A stretch of DNA of 64,000 nucleotides, taken from assembly GCF_021726475.1 (NCBI RefSeq), contig NZ_JAKJRU010000003.1, forward strand, positions 62,001-126,000, written 5' to 3'. This DNA is from Pseudomonas oligotrophica. Its GTDB lineage: Bacteria > Pseudomonadota > Gammaproteobacteria > Pseudomonadales > Pseudomonadaceae. Below the pieces are notes generated by a model. That model was not told where the DNA came from. It saw only the letters and a program-made list of their open reading frames with translations, and did no database searches. The translations under genes were made by a program, and so were the position numbers. Below are positions 1 through 9,201 of the stretch, piece after piece; position 1 is the first letter of the stretch; each line of letters begins with the position of its first letter.

Positions 1-778
1 CGGGGTTCTTCAGGTAGTTGTTGCCGGTCACGCTGCCGACCGCCACCACGCCGCCGATGTGCTCGATGGCCGGCGCCAGCGCGACCGGAACCATGAACAG
101 GATGGCGCCGAGGTGGAACTCGGGGGCGACGAACTTCGGCATCGCCAGCCAGGGTGCGGCGAGCATGCCGCTGGTGTCGACCACGCCGAAGGCCAGCGAC
201 AGGCCGTAGCCGACGAACACCCCGGCGAGGATCGGCACCAGGCGGAACAGCCCGCGGCCGAGCACGGCCACCAGCAGGGTGGTCAGCAGTGCGGGCATGG
301 AGATCAGCATGGCGGTGGCATAGGGCACCAGTTCCACCGCGCCGTCGCCGGACTTGCCCATGGCCATGTTGACCGCCACCGGCGACAGCGCCAGGCCGAT
401 GGAAATGATCACCGGCGCGATCACCACCGGCGGCAGCAGGCGGTCGATGAAGCCGGCGCCCTTGATGCGAACCGCGAAGCCGAGCAGCACGTAGACCAGG
501 CCGGCGGCGACCACGCCGCCGAGTACCGCCGGCAGGCCGAACTCGCCCTTGGCGGCGATGATCGGGGCGATGAAGGCGAAGCTGGAGGCGAGGAACACCG
601 GCACCTGGCGGCGGGTGACCAGCTGGAACAGCAGCGTCCCGAGACCGGCGGTGAACAGCGCGACGTTCGGGTCCATGCCGGTGATCAGCGGCATCAGCAC
701 CAGCGCGCCGAAGGCGACGAACAGCATCTGCGCGCCGGCCAGCACCTGGCGGGCCACTGGCTCGTGGGTGGCGGTCAT
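1..778 (-). CDS. uraA: Uracil permease UraA (partial, C-terminus beyond window)
   Basis: Nucleobase:cation symporter of the inner membrane that imports uracil for salvage by the adjacent phosphoribosyltransferase. The start codon is at 778 and the frame is still open at base 1, so about 259 residues are visible and the C-terminal part is missing. The visible part is almost entirely hydrophobic, with successive Ala/Gly/Val/Leu-rich membrane segments. It ends near AIEHIGGVVAVG, which resembles the conserved segment around the substrate-binding glutamate in the NCS2/UraA family. The start lies 2 bases after the upp stop codon on the same strand, so the two are almost certainly one transcript. 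The family call is firm; the specificity for uracil rests on similarity and on the upp neighbour. Confidence 0.9.
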   Translation of the reverse strand, partial: MTATHEPVARQVLAGAQMLFVAFGALVLMPLITGMDPNVALFTAGLGTLLFQLVTRRQVPVFLASSFAFIAPIIAAKGEFGLPAVLGGVVAAGLVYVLLGFAVRIKGAGFIDRLLPPVVIAPVIISIGLALSPVAVNMAMGKSGDGAVELVPYATAMLISMPALLTTLLVAVLGRGLFRLVPILAGVFVGYGLSLAFGVVDTSGMLAAPWLAMPKFVAPEFHLGAILFMVPVALAPAIEHIGGVVAVGSVTGNNYLKNP

Positions 779-780
779 GC

Positions 781-1419
781 TCAGACGTCCTTCTGCTTGG
801 TGCCGAAGATCTTGTCACCCGCATCGCCCAGGCCGGGCACGATGTAGCCGTTGTGGTCCAGGCGTTCGTCGATCGAGGCGGTGAAGATGGTGACGTCCGG
901 GTGGGCCTTTTCCACCGCGGCGATGCCCTCCGGGGCGGCGACCAGCACCAGCGCGCGGATCTCGCGGCAGCCGGCCTTCTTCAGCATGTCGATGGTGGCG
1001 ACCATCGAGCCGCCGGTGGCCAGCATCGGGTCGATGATGATCGCCAGGCGCTGCTCGATCTCGGGCACCAGCTTTTCCAGGTAGGTCTGCGCCTGCAGGG
1101 TCTGCTCGTTGCGGGCGATGCCGACGGCGCTGACCTTGGCCCCGGGGATCAGGCTGAGCACGCCGTCGAGCATGCCGATGCCGGCCCGCAGGATCGGTAC
1201 TACGGTGATCTTCTTGCCGGAGATCTTCTCCACCTGGACCGGGCCGCACCAGCCGTCGATGCTGTACTGCTCGAGCGGCAGGTCCTGGGTCGCTTCGTAG
1301 GTGAGGATGGAGCCGACTTCCTGGGCCAGTTCGCGGAAGTTCTTGGTGCTGATGTCGGCTCTGCGCATCAGGCCGAGTTTGTGGCGGATCAGCGGATGGC
1401 GGATCTCACGAATGGGCAT
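781..1419 (-). CDS. upp: Uracil phosphoribosyltransferase
   Basis: Cytoplasmic pyrimidine-salvage enzyme converting uracil and PRPP to UMP and pyrophosphate. The product is 212 residues, the normal family length, beginning [19 protein letters not shown]. The PRPP-binding loop reads [13 protein letters not shown], and the C-terminal uracil-binding segment reads [17 protein letters not shown]; both are intact. The reading frame runs 28 codons further upstream, but the start at 1419 is chosen because it matches the family N-terminus and has a GGAG ribosome-binding site just upstream. It is the first gene of a two-gene unit with uraA and is divergent from hpt. Confidence 0.97.
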   Translation of the reverse strand: MPIREIRHPLIRHKLGLMRRADISTKNFRELAQEVGSILTYEATQDLPLEQYSIDGWCGPVQVEKISGKKITVVPILRAGIGMLDGVLSLIPGAKVSAVGIARNEQTLQAQTYLEKLVPEIEQRLAIIIDPMLATGGSMVATIDMLKKAGCREIRALVLVAAPEGIAAVEKAHPDVTIFTASIDERLDHNGYIVPGLGDAGDKIFGTKQKDV

Positions 1420-1570
1420 GGAGGGGCTCCGGCGAGGTGGATAACCGGCGTAGAGTAAAGCATCGCCGGGCCACGGGCTATGAGGCTTCGCCTGTCCGGC
1501 CACCTTGCCTGGCAGCGCGGGGGTGGGTATCGTCCCGCCCCTTTCCCGGTGGGCCGCATTCGGATTTTTC

Positions 1571-1586
1571 CTGACTGATTGGTCAG
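1571..1586. promoter_or_regulatory. Inverted repeat in upp/hpt divergent promoter region
   Basis: CTGAC and GTCAG arms are separated by 6 bases, between the divergent upp and hpt starts. The size and spacing resemble a small dimeric repressor operator (TetR-like), but no regulator gene is adjacent and the repeat is short enough to arise by chance. Confidence 0.25.
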
Positions 1587-1646
1587 CCCTCGAAGCCGGC
1601 CGAAACCACCGTCCCGTTCATTATTTTTTCCAGTGGGGAAATCGCC

Positions 1647-2204
1647 ATGTCCGTCGATCTCGAACACATCCGTCAAGTCATGGCAGAGAGCGACTGCCTC
1701 TACAGTGAGGCCGAAGTCGAGGCGGCCATCGATGCGGTGGCGGTGAAGATCAATGCCGAACTGGCCGAGCGCAATCCGGTGGTGTTCTGCGTGATGAACG
1801 GCGGCCTGATCTTCTCCGGCAAGCTGCTCACCAAGCTGAATTTCCCGTTGGAACTGTCCTACCTGCATGCGACCCGTTACCGCAACGAGACCAGCGGCGG
1901 CGAGCTGTTCTGGAAGGCCAAGCCGGAGATCTCCTTCATCGATCGCGACGTGCTGATCATCGACGACATCCTCGACGAGGGGCACACGCTGGGCGCCATC
2001 ATCGACTTCTGCCGGCATGCCGGGGCACGGGCGGTGCACACCGCGGTGCTGATCGACAAGGATCACCAGCGCAAGGCGCGCCCGGACCTCAAGGCCGACT
2101 TCGTCGGGCTGAGCTGCATCGACCGCTACATCTTCGGCTATGGCATGGACTACAAGGGCTACTGGCGCAATGCGCCGGGCATCTACGCGGTGAAGGGGCT
2201 GTAA
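1647..2204 (+). CDS. hpt: Hypoxanthine-guanine phosphoribosyltransferase
   Basis: Purine-salvage enzyme converting hypoxanthine or guanine plus PRPP to IMP or GMP in the cytoplasm. The product is 185 residues. The PRPP-binding motif is VLIIDDILDEGHTLGAI at about residues 108-124. A GGGGA ribosome-binding site lies just upstream of the ATG. The family is certain from this motif and the typical hypoxanthine phosphoribosyltransferase length; the exact base preference (hypoxanthine versus guanine) cannot be read from the sequence. It sits divergently beside upp-uraA, grouping purine and pyrimidine salvage at one locus. Confidence 0.93.
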   Translation: MSVDLEHIRQVMAESDCLYSEAEVEAAIDAVAVKINAELAERNPVVFCVMNGGLIFSGKLLTKLNFPLELSYLHATRYRNETSGGELFWKAKPEISFIDRDVLIIDDILDEGHTLGAIIDFCRHAGARAVHTAVLIDKDHQRKARPDLKADFVGLSCIDRYIFGYGMDYKGYWRNAPGIYAVKGL

Positions 2205-2621
2205 TCCCTTCGGCCGTTGCCGCGCCTGCGGTGCGGCGTGCGGTGTTTCCTTTCTCCCCACCCCTCGGGCCGGGAAACGTAACCTTCGGTGCGTTTCCCG
2301 GCCGGCGGGCGCCTCGCCGGGCGCCGGCCCTGCAACCTGCGGATGAGTCGCCGGTTGCCCGGTCCTGGGCCGGCGCTACCTTGGTCACAGAAACCGACGT
2401 TCGTCTATGCGCCGCTCTATCTCGGACTTTGCGGCTAGACTGAGCCTCGCTAAGCTCAGCCCCGACTTGCCCGCCGAGGCACTTTGCTATCGCGCGCGAA
2501 GCCAGCGGCCAGCGGGTTTTTCATACTTAAGGATTACACGACAAATCAAACCTTAGTGCGCTTAACCCCCTTCCAGGCTCTGGGTAGGGTTGACGTACTT
2601 CGAACCAACCAGGAGCGCCTC
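2205..2621 (+). other. Gene-free region between hpt and the DUF1302 gene
   Basis: These 417 bases hold no convincing gene. They contain a perfect 12-bp inverted repeat (2268-2279 with 2292-2303, 12-base loop) shortly after hpt. It has no T-tract, so it may be an RNA-stabilising or weak terminating hairpin. The second half is less GC-rich (around 2515-2570) and presumably carries the promoter of the DUF1302/DUF1329 unit; I cannot assign -35/-10 boxes with confidence. Confidence 0.5.
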
Positions 2622-4502
2622 ATGACAAGAACAACAAGGCAAGGAATCTTCCGGCCCACATCGCTAGCCCTCGCCATCGCGCTGAGCACGGCCGCCCCGG
2701 CCTACGCCGTGAACTTCAACATCGGCGAGATCGAGGGACAGTTCGACTCGTCCATGTCCATCGGCGCCAGCTGGTCGACGGCGGACCGGGACATGGACCT
2801 GGTGGGGGCCGCCAACGGAGGCACCGGCTTCACCCAGACCGGCGACGACGGCCGGCTGAACTTCAAGAAGGGCGAGACCTTCTCGAAGATCTTCAAGGGC
2901 GTGCACGACCTGGAGCTGCGCTACCGCGAAAGCGGCGCCTTCATCCGCGGCAAGTACTGGTACGACTTCGAGCTGAAGGACGAGAGCCGCCTGTTCAAGG
3001 ACATCAGCGACAGCAACCGCAAGGAAGCCGCGCAGTCCTCCGGCGCCGAGATCCTCGACGCCTTCCTCTACCACAACTATTACCTGGGCGAGCTGCCGGG
3101 CACGGTGCGTATCGGCAAGCAGGTGGTGAGCTGGGGCGAGAGCACCTTCATCGGTAACTCGATCAACTCCATCAACCCGCTGGATGCCGCCGCATTCCGC
3201 CGCCCGGGCGCGGAAATCAAGGAAGGCCTGATTCCGGTCAACATGCTCTACGTCTCCCAGGGCCTGACCGACCGCCTGAGCATGGAGGCGTTCTATCAGC
3301 TGGAGTGGGACCAGACCATCGTCGACAACTGCGGGACGTTCTTCTCGGGCGCGGATGTGGCGGCGGATGGCTGTGATACCAACTATCACGTCGGCCCTGC
3401 TGCACTTGCCGGTGTCCTGAACAGCCCGCTCGGTGCCTTTGCGAGCAACGCGGGCGTTACTTATACGAGCGAAGGCGTGATGATCCCGCGCGGCGGGGAT
3501 CGTGACGCCAGGGATTCGGGCCAATTCGGCCTGGCCCTGCGCTGGCTTGGCGATAGCACCGAGTACGGCGCCTATTTCATGAACTACCACAGCCGCACGC
3601 CCATCCTGAGTACCCATACGGCGGGGCTGTCGACCTTTGCAGCTGCCCAGGGTGCAGGAGCAGCAGGCGGGCAGGCGGTAATCGAGTCGGTGGTGGCTCA
3701 GTTGCTGGCAGCAGGCGTACCTCTTGCCCAAGCTATCCCGATGGCGCAGCAAATGGCTGGGGATGTGGCCACCGCCGCTGGTTCGGCCATCGGTGGGGCG
3801 GTCCTGCTCGGCAACGGCCAGTACTACCTGGAGTACCCGGAAGATATCCGTCTGTATGGCTTGAGCTTCTCCACCACGCTGCCTACCGGTACGGCCTGGT
3901 CCGGCGAGATGAGCTACCGGCCGAATGCGCCGGTGCAGATCAACACGACTGACGTCACGCTCAATCTGACCAATCCGGCCCGTGCCGGGATGGATAACCG
4001 CGGCTACAACCGCAAGGAAATCACCCAGCTGCAGACCACCTTCACCCACTTCTTCGACCAGGTGCTGGGCGCCGAACGCTATACCGTGGTCGGCGAGATT
4101 GGCTACGCGCATGTGGGCGGGCTGGAAAGCACCAGCGAGGTTCGCTACGGCCGCGATGCAATCTTCGGCACGCCGACCGATCCGGTCGCACTGGCCGCCA
4201 ATGGCCGGCACGGCTTCGTCACCGCCAATTCCTGGGGCTATCGCCTGCGTGCCATCGGCGAGTACAGCAACGTCTTCGCCGGCATCAACCTCAAGCCCAA
4301 CCTGTCGTTCTCCCATGACGTCGACGGCTATGGCCCGAACGGCCTGTTCGTCGAAGGTTCGAAAGCTGTGAGCGTCGGGCTGGATGCCGAGTACCAGAAC
4401 ACCTACACCGCCAGCCTGTCGTACACCGATTTCTTCGGTGGCGATTACAACATGCTGGTCGACCGTGACTTCCTGGCCTTCAGCGTGGGCGTCAACTTCT
4501 GA
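2622..4502 (+). CDS. DUF1302 family outer-membrane protein
   Basis: A 626-residue exported protein. The N-terminal signal peptide (about residues 1-31) ends in an APAYA cleavage site. The mature part has alternating amphipathic strands and ends in FLAFSVGVNF, with the terminal Phe typical of outer-membrane beta-barrels. It resembles the DUF1302 family, often paired with DUF1329 and tied in several proteobacteria to uptake or metabolism of hydrophobic compounds such as steroids; the substrate here is unknown. The start at 2622 is chosen for its AGGAG site and because it opens a proper signal peptide; the frame is open 46 codons upstream. Residues about 336-398 form an Ala/Gly-rich insert with weaker GC bias than the rest, perhaps a surface loop. 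Confidence 0.85.
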   Translation: MTRTTRQGIFRPTSLALAIALSTAAPAYAVNFNIGEIEGQFDSSMSIGASWSTADRDMDLVGAANGGTGFTQTGDDGRLNFKKGETFSKIFKGVHDLELRYRESGAFIRGKYWYDFELKDESRLFKDISDSNRKEAAQSSGAEILDAFLYHNYYLGELPGTVRIGKQVVSWGESTFIGNSINSINPLDAAAFRRPGAEIKEGLIPVNMLYVSQGLTDRLSMEAFYQLEWDQTIVDNCGTFFSGADVAADGCDTNYHVGPAALAGVLNSPLGAFASNAGVTYTSEGVMIPRGGDRDARDSGQFGLALRWLGDSTEYGAYFMNYHSRTPILSTHTAGLSTFAAAQGAGAAGGQAVIESVVAQLLAAGVPLAQAIPMAQQMAGDVATAAGSAIGGAVLLGNGQYYLEYPEDIRLYGLSFSTTLPTGTAWSGEMSYRPNAPVQINTTDVTLNLTNPARAGMDNRGYNRKEITQLQTTFTHFFDQVLGAERYTVVGEIGYAHVGGLESTSEVRYGRDAIFGTPTDPVALAANGRHGFVTANSWGYRLRAIGEYSNVFAGINLKPNLSFSHDVDGYGPNGLFVEGSKAVSVGLDAEYQNTYTASLSYTDFFGGDYNMLVDRDFLAFSVGVNF

Positions 4503-4593
4503 CGAGACGTCTCCCGGCGGGCGCTTGCGTCCGCCGGGTGCAGGCAGGTTTCACGGCTGGCAGCCGAACAAGATCACGAGGAAACTGGACGAT

Positions 4594-5955
4594 ATGAAAA
4601 CAACAAGAAAACTATTCAGTGTCTTGGCTCTCTCCCTGCTCGCGGGCAGCGTGATGGCCGCGGTATCGCAGGACGAGGCAGCGAAGCTCGGCAACTCCCT
4701 CACCCCGCTCGGCGCGGAAAAGGCCGGCAACGCCGACGGCAGCATCCCCGCCTGGTCCGGCGGCCTGGGTACCGATGCCGCCCCGCTGAAAAGCGGCCAC
4801 CTGACCAACCCGTTCAAGAACGAGCAACCCAAGTTCGTCATCACCGCGCAGAACGTCGAGCAGTACAAGGACAAGCTCACCGCCGGCCAGCTGGCCATGT
4901 TCAAGCGCTATCCGGAGACCTACAAGATCCGCGTCTTCGACACCCATCGCAGCGCGGCCTTCCCGGATTCGGTCTACGAGGCGGCCAAGAAGAGCGCGCT
5001 GAACGTCGAACTGGTCGAAGGTGGCAACGGTGTCGCCAACTTCACCGACAGTCGCTACTACGCCTTCCCGATTCCGCAGAACGGCCTGGAGGTGATCTGG
5101 AACCACATCACCCGCTATCGCGGCGGTAACGTGCGCCGCAACATTGTCCAGGCGACGCCGCAGACCAATGGCAGCTACACCCTGGTGCACTTCGAGGACG
5201 AGGTTGCCTTCCCCAGCAACATGTCCGACCTGGATCCGGAGCGCGCCAAGAATGCGCTGCTGTTCTTCAAGCAACGGGTGACCGCGCCGTCGCGCCTGGC
5301 TGGCAACGTGCTGCTGGTGCACGACTCGCTCGACCAGGTGAAGGACCCGCGCCAGGCCTGGATCTACAACGCCGGCCAGCGCCGCGTCCGCCGAGCGCCG
5401 CAGGTGGCCTACGACGGGCCGGGTACCGCATCGGACGGCATGCGTACCACCGACAACTTCGACATGTTCAGCGGTGCGCCGGATCGCTACGACTGGAAAC
5501 TGGTTGGCAAGAAGGAGCTGTACATCCCCTACAACAGCTACGACATCGCCTCCAGCGACCTGAAGTACAGCGACATCATCAAGGCCGGGCACGTCAACCA
5601 GGACCTGGCGCGCTACGAGCTGCACCGGGTGTGGGAGATCGAGGCCACCCTCAAGAGCGGCGAGCGCAACATCTACGCCAAGCGCCGCTTCTTCGTCGAC
5701 GAGGATACCTGGACCATCGTGCAATCCGAGCTGTACGACGGGCGTGGCCAGCTCTGGCGCGTGGGGGAAGGCCATCTGGTGCAGTACTACCAGCACAAGG
5801 TCCCGGCCTACGCGTTCGAGGCGCTGTACGACATCATTTCCGGTCGTTATATCGCCATCGGCATGAGCAACGAGGAGAAGCCGTTCGAATGGGGCTACAA
5901 GGCCTCTGCGCGCGACTTCACGCCAGCCGCGCTGCGCAACGCCGGGGTGCGTTGA
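4594..5955 (+). CDS. DUF1329 family exported protein
   Basis: A 453-residue secreted protein beginning MKTTRKLFSVLALSLLAGSV with a signal peptide cleaved near AVMAA/AVS. It matches the DUF1329 family, proposed to have a LolB-like fold that could carry lipophilic ligands; no catalytic motif is visible. It lies 91 bases downstream of the DUF1302 gene on the same strand, the standard pairing, and the two are probably co-transcribed. The start at 4594 has a GAGGA site upstream. A strong hairpin follows the stop codon. The MMPL/RND transporter and YCF48-type protein that often accompany this pair elsewhere are not present in this window. Confidence 0.85.
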   Translation: MKTTRKLFSVLALSLLAGSVMAAVSQDEAAKLGNSLTPLGAEKAGNADGSIPAWSGGLGTDAAPLKSGHLTNPFKNEQPKFVITAQNVEQYKDKLTAGQLAMFKRYPETYKIRVFDTHRSAAFPDSVYEAAKKSALNVELVEGGNGVANFTDSRYYAFPIPQNGLEVIWNHITRYRGGNVRRNIVQATPQTNGSYTLVHFEDEVAFPSNMSDLDPERAKNALLFFKQRVTAPSRLAGNVLLVHDSLDQVKDPRQAWIYNAGQRRVRRAPQVAYDGPGTASDGMRTTDNFDMFSGAPDRYDWKLVGKKELYIPYNSYDIASSDLKYSDIIKAGHVNQDLARYELHRVWEIEATLKSGERNIYAKRRFFVDEDTWTIVQSELYDGRGQLWRVGEGHLVQYYQHKVPAYAFEALYDIISGRYIAIGMSNEEKPFEWGYKASARDFTPAALRNAGVR

Positions 5956-5980
5956 CGGCGCATCCTGCCTGAACGAAAGG

Positions 5981-6008
5981 AGGCGGCCCACGGGCCGCCT
6001 TCTTCGTT
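5981..6008 (+). terminator. Rho-independent terminator after DUF1329 gene
   Basis: AGGCGGCCC and GGGCCGCCT arms form a near-perfect hairpin, followed by TCTTCGTTT. It lies 25 bases after the DUF1329 stop and separates the unit from the downstream regulator gene. Confidence 0.75.
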
Positions 6009-6178
6009 TGTGCCGTGCCACAATTGCCTTCGGTCGCCTCGAGGTGCCGACCGAGGTCGACAAACCGCTTCGTTTGCGGCAGTTTTGCAGCAGACGCCAG
6101 CCAGATCGGCAAACAAGCCGGGCGAAGGCTGCCGTCGAAGGTTCGACGGACCGAACGATTCCAATAAGAGATGCTGCC

Positions 6179-8800
6179 ATGTCCGTAAGCTTCCTGCCGG
6201 ATGTCATGACCGGCGAGGCGCCCACCCGGGTGCCCGGTCCGGTGATCCCTCGCTTGCCCCCTGTGCATGTGGCGCGGCCACGCCTGGCGGGCGCGCTGCT
6301 TGCCTCCGACTGCCGGCTGCGGCTGATCTGCGCCCCGGCCGGTTTCGGCAAGAGCGTGTTGATGAACGAATGCGCCAGGCAGGTGCCCGACGACACCCTG
6401 CTGGTCTGGCTCGACATCGGCGGTCGCCCGCTGTCCATCGCGCAGCTCTACCTGCGGCTGGCCGCGGCCCTGGGCCACCCGCCGGCCGAGGGACAGTCGC
6501 GCGAGGACATCCTGCGCCTGCTCGGCCACGTTCGGCAGCCGCTGTGGATCATGCTCGACGATTACCCGCGCCAGCCCAGCCCCGAGCTGGACGACTGCCT
6601 GGACATGCTGCTCGAGTTCGGCCCCGAATCGGTGAGCTGGTGGGTTGCTAGTCGCCGGCAGCCGGCCTGGAAGCTGCCGCGCCTGCTGCTGCAGGGGCAT
6701 CTGTTCGAATGCGAGGCGCAGGCGCTGGCCTTCACCTCCGACGAGCTCGGCCAGCTGCTGCGTGCCCATCGGCTGCAGCTGCCCAACGATAGTTTTCGGC
6801 AGTTGCAGCAGGGCACCGAAGGCTGGCCGGCTGGTGTCTGCCTGCTGTTGCTCAACGCCGACGAGCAGGCGGTGCGCGAGCGCCTGCTGGCCGGTACGCC
6901 GCTGTTGCGCGACTACGTGCAGCGCGAGGTGCTGGACGGGCAGGGCGAGGACATCCGTCGGGCGCTGTTCGCCCTGGCGCGACTGCCGCGCTTTTCCGCC
7001 GCGCTGTGCGAGCACGTGCTCGACGGCCTCGGCGGCCAGGTGCTGGAGGTGCTGACCACCCGCCAGCTGTTCGTCCGGCAGATCGACAACTGCGGCGAAT
7101 GGTTTCGCCTGTGGCGGCCGCTGGCGCTGTTGCTGCAGCGCATGCCGGAGGCGCTGCCGTCCAGCCAGATCCATCTGCGTGCCTGCCAGTGGTTCGCCAG
7201 CCGCGACGAGATGCGCGAGGCGGTCGAGCATGCGTTGTGGGCCGGCCAGCCGGAGGTGGCGGCCAACTACCTGCAGCGCTACGGGCAGGAGCAGTTGCTG
7301 ATCGGCGACAACGTCTCGCACTTCCTCAAGTGGCGCAGCCAGCTGCCGCAGGACCTGTTCGTCAGCACCACGCGGCTGATCGTCCTGCAGGGCTGGGCGC
7401 TGATCGTCTCGGCCCGCCTCGACGAGGTCGACGAGAGCCTTGCCGAGCTGGCCAAGTTCTTCCCCCAGCCGGACGCCCGGCGCCAGGCGCAACTGCTGGC
7501 GCACTGGCAGGCGCTGCGCGGCTTCGCGGCGCGCCTGCGCGGCGATGCCTCGGCGCGCGAGCTCTGCCTGCAGGCGCTTGAGGTGCTCAGCGACCACGCC
7601 TGGGCCCAGCGCGTGCTGTGCTACCAGACGCTGTGCCAGCAGGCGATGGCCGAGGGCAGCCTGGAGCTGGCGCAGCACTACAACAGTGAAGGCATGAAGC
7701 TGGCACGCTCCAAGGGCAGCGTGCTCTACGAGGTGATGCTGACCGTCGATCGCATCCAGCTGCTCGAGCTGACCGGCGAGTTCGAGCGCGCGGTCGGCGT
7801 GCTCGACGAGGCGCTGCGGGTGCTGCGCGACAGCGTCCGGCACAGCCCGATCATCGGGCGGCTGCGCCTGCTGCAGGGCCATCTGCTGGCCTACCAGGGG
7901 CTGGATGAGCCGGCGCGCGAGGCGTTCCAGAAAGGTCGCATGGAAACCGAGACCTGTGGCGATTCCTACGTGTTCTTCGGCTATGTCGGGCTGGCCGAGC
8001 TGGCCGCGCGCAACCAGGAGTTCACCGACGCCTACCATTGGTTGCGCGAAGCCGAGCGCCTGACCCAATGGCGGCACGTACCCGAGGCGCGCTTCCGCGG
8101 CATCCTGCGGCTGGTGAACGCGGTGGCCTGGCTGCACCAGGGCGAGCTGAGCAAGGCGCGGGCGGCGATGCTGCAGGTGCGCGAGCAATACGAGGAGGGC
8201 GGGCACCTCGCGCCGTCGGGCTACTACGAGCTGCTGCCGCGGGTGTCGCGCTACCTGGCGGTCATCGACATGCTCGAAGGGCAGGTCGGGCAGGCGATCG
8301 AGACGCTACAGCAGCTGATCGACGAGAATCTGCGCGCCCAGCGCCTGGGGTTGGCCTGCGAGTGCCGCTTCACCCTGGCCGAGGCGCTGTATCGCCGGGG
8401 CGCGCTGACCGAGGCCGAGCAGGAGTTGCGTCGCGCGCTGGGCGAGGCGTTGCGCCAGCAACTGGTCAAGCCGCTCTACGAACTGCAGCATCGCCAGCCG
8501 CAATGGCTGGCGCGCATCCTCCCGGCGGCGACCCGCGGCGAGAGCCTGAGGGATCGCCTGCTGCAATACGAGCGTTCGCCGGAAGATACCCAGGTCACCA
8601 GCGACGACATGGTCCTGAGCAATCGCGAGCTGACGGTACTGCGGCTGATCGCCCAGGGCTGCTCGAACCAGGAGATCGCCGAGCAGCTGTTCATCTCGCT
8701 GCATACCGTCAAGACCCATGCGCGGCGCATCAACACCAAGCTCGGCGTGGCGCGGCGTACCCAGGCGGTGGCCAAGGCCAAGGCGCTCGCCTGGCTCTAG
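6179..8800 (+). CDS. MalT/LuxR-type ATP-dependent transcriptional regulator
   Basis: A cytoplasmic activator of the large STAND-ATPase LuxR class (873 residues). A Walker A motif APAGFGKS lies at about residues 52-59 and a Walker B-like LWIMLDDY near 121-128. The middle is a long helical, TPR-like region, and the C-terminus is a LuxR helix-turn-helix (about 812-860, with EIAEQLFISLHTVKTH). These proteins switch on target genes when ligand and ATP are bound. It follows the DUF1302/DUF1329 pair on the same strand but beyond a terminator, so it likely has its own promoter and may control that pair; the target is an inference. The start at 6179 is chosen because the upstream extension is unlike the family; its ribosome-binding site is weak, and a second ATG lies 9 codons further in. 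Confidence 0.9.
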   Translation: MSVSFLPDVMTGEAPTRVPGPVIPRLPPVHVARPRLAGALLASDCRLRLICAPAGFGKSVLMNECARQVPDDTLLVWLDIGGRPLSIAQLYLRLAAALGHPPAEGQSREDILRLLGHVRQPLWIMLDDYPRQPSPELDDCLDMLLEFGPESVSWWVASRRQPAWKLPRLLLQGHLFECEAQALAFTSDELGQLLRAHRLQLPNDSFRQLQQGTEGWPAGVCLLLLNADEQAVRERLLAGTPLLRDYVQREVLDGQGEDIRRALFALARLPRFSAALCEHVLDGLGGQVLEVLTTRQLFVRQIDNCGEWFRLWRPLALLLQRMPEALPSSQIHLRACQWFASRDEMREAVEHALWAGQPEVAANYLQRYGQEQLLIGDNVSHFLKWRSQLPQDLFVSTTRLIVLQGWALIVSARLDEVDESLAELAKFFPQPDARRQAQLLAHWQALRGFAARLRGDASARELCLQALEVLSDHAWAQRVLCYQTLCQQAMAEGSLELAQHYNSEGMKLARSKGSVLYEVMLTVDRIQLLELTGEFERAVGVLDEALRVLRDSVRHSPIIGRLRLLQGHLLAYQGLDEPAREAFQKGRMETETCGDSYVFFGYVGLAELAARNQEFTDAYHWLREAERLTQWRHVPEARFRGILRLVNAVAWLHQGELSKARAAMLQVREQYEEGGHLAPSGYYELLPRVSRYLAVIDMLEGQVGQAIETLQQLIDENLRAQRLGLACECRFTLAEALYRRGALTEAEQELRRALGEALRQQLVKPLYELQHRQPQWLARILPAATRGESLRDRLLQYERSPEDTQVTSDDMVLSNRELTVLRLIAQGCSNQEIAEQLFISLHTVKTHARRINTKLGVARRTQAVAKAKALAWL

Positions 8801-8854
8801 GCGCGCAGGCAGCCCAGTGCCGTTGCGGGTCGAGGGGCAGCCCGGCAGTTGTGC

Positions 8855-9115
8855 TCAGAGCGCCGGGCGCAGCTCGCCGGAAGCGCCGACGGGCGGCTCG
8901 CCGTGCTCGATGGCCAGGCTGAACTTGAGGCTGGTGATCAAGCGCCGCAGCTGTCCCTGGTCCCGCCACTGCGCGGCGCTGATGTAGCGCTTGACCGCCA
9001 CGCCCTGGGCCCCGGTGAGCGTCAGCAGGATGCTGCCGTCGGGCTTCTCGATGCTGAAGTTGACGTTATAGCGGGGCTGAAAGGCGTCGCTGATCTCCTG
9101 AAACGAGCTTTTCAT
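8855..9115 (-). CDS. DUF3509 family small protein
   Basis: An 86-residue soluble protein resembling the DUF3509 family of Pseudomonas, whose function is unknown. It has no signal peptide or membrane segment. It is rich in charged residues, with a central SIEKPDGSILLTLTGAQG segment that looks like a beta-hairpin. It stands alone on the minus strand between the LuxR regulator and yebG. Family assignment is by overall resemblance only. Confidence 0.7.
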   Translation of the reverse strand: MKSSFQEISDAFQPRYNVNFSIEKPDGSILLTLTGAQGVAVKRYISAAQWRDQGQLRRLITSLKFSLAIEHGEPPVGASGELRPAL

Positions 9116-9201
9116 TCCGACGTACCTGTGTGGAAGTGGCTGCGACTAGAGACCTGCGCCGGGCGCTACAGTTTCATCGCAACCCTGCCCCGCGTCGTGG
9201 T

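Noticed and set aside
1436-1445. A GGTGGATAA copy of the repeat seen at 62 kb
   Set aside because: It is a single half-unit without the matching palindromic arm or the CCTACG flank, so it is probably chance.
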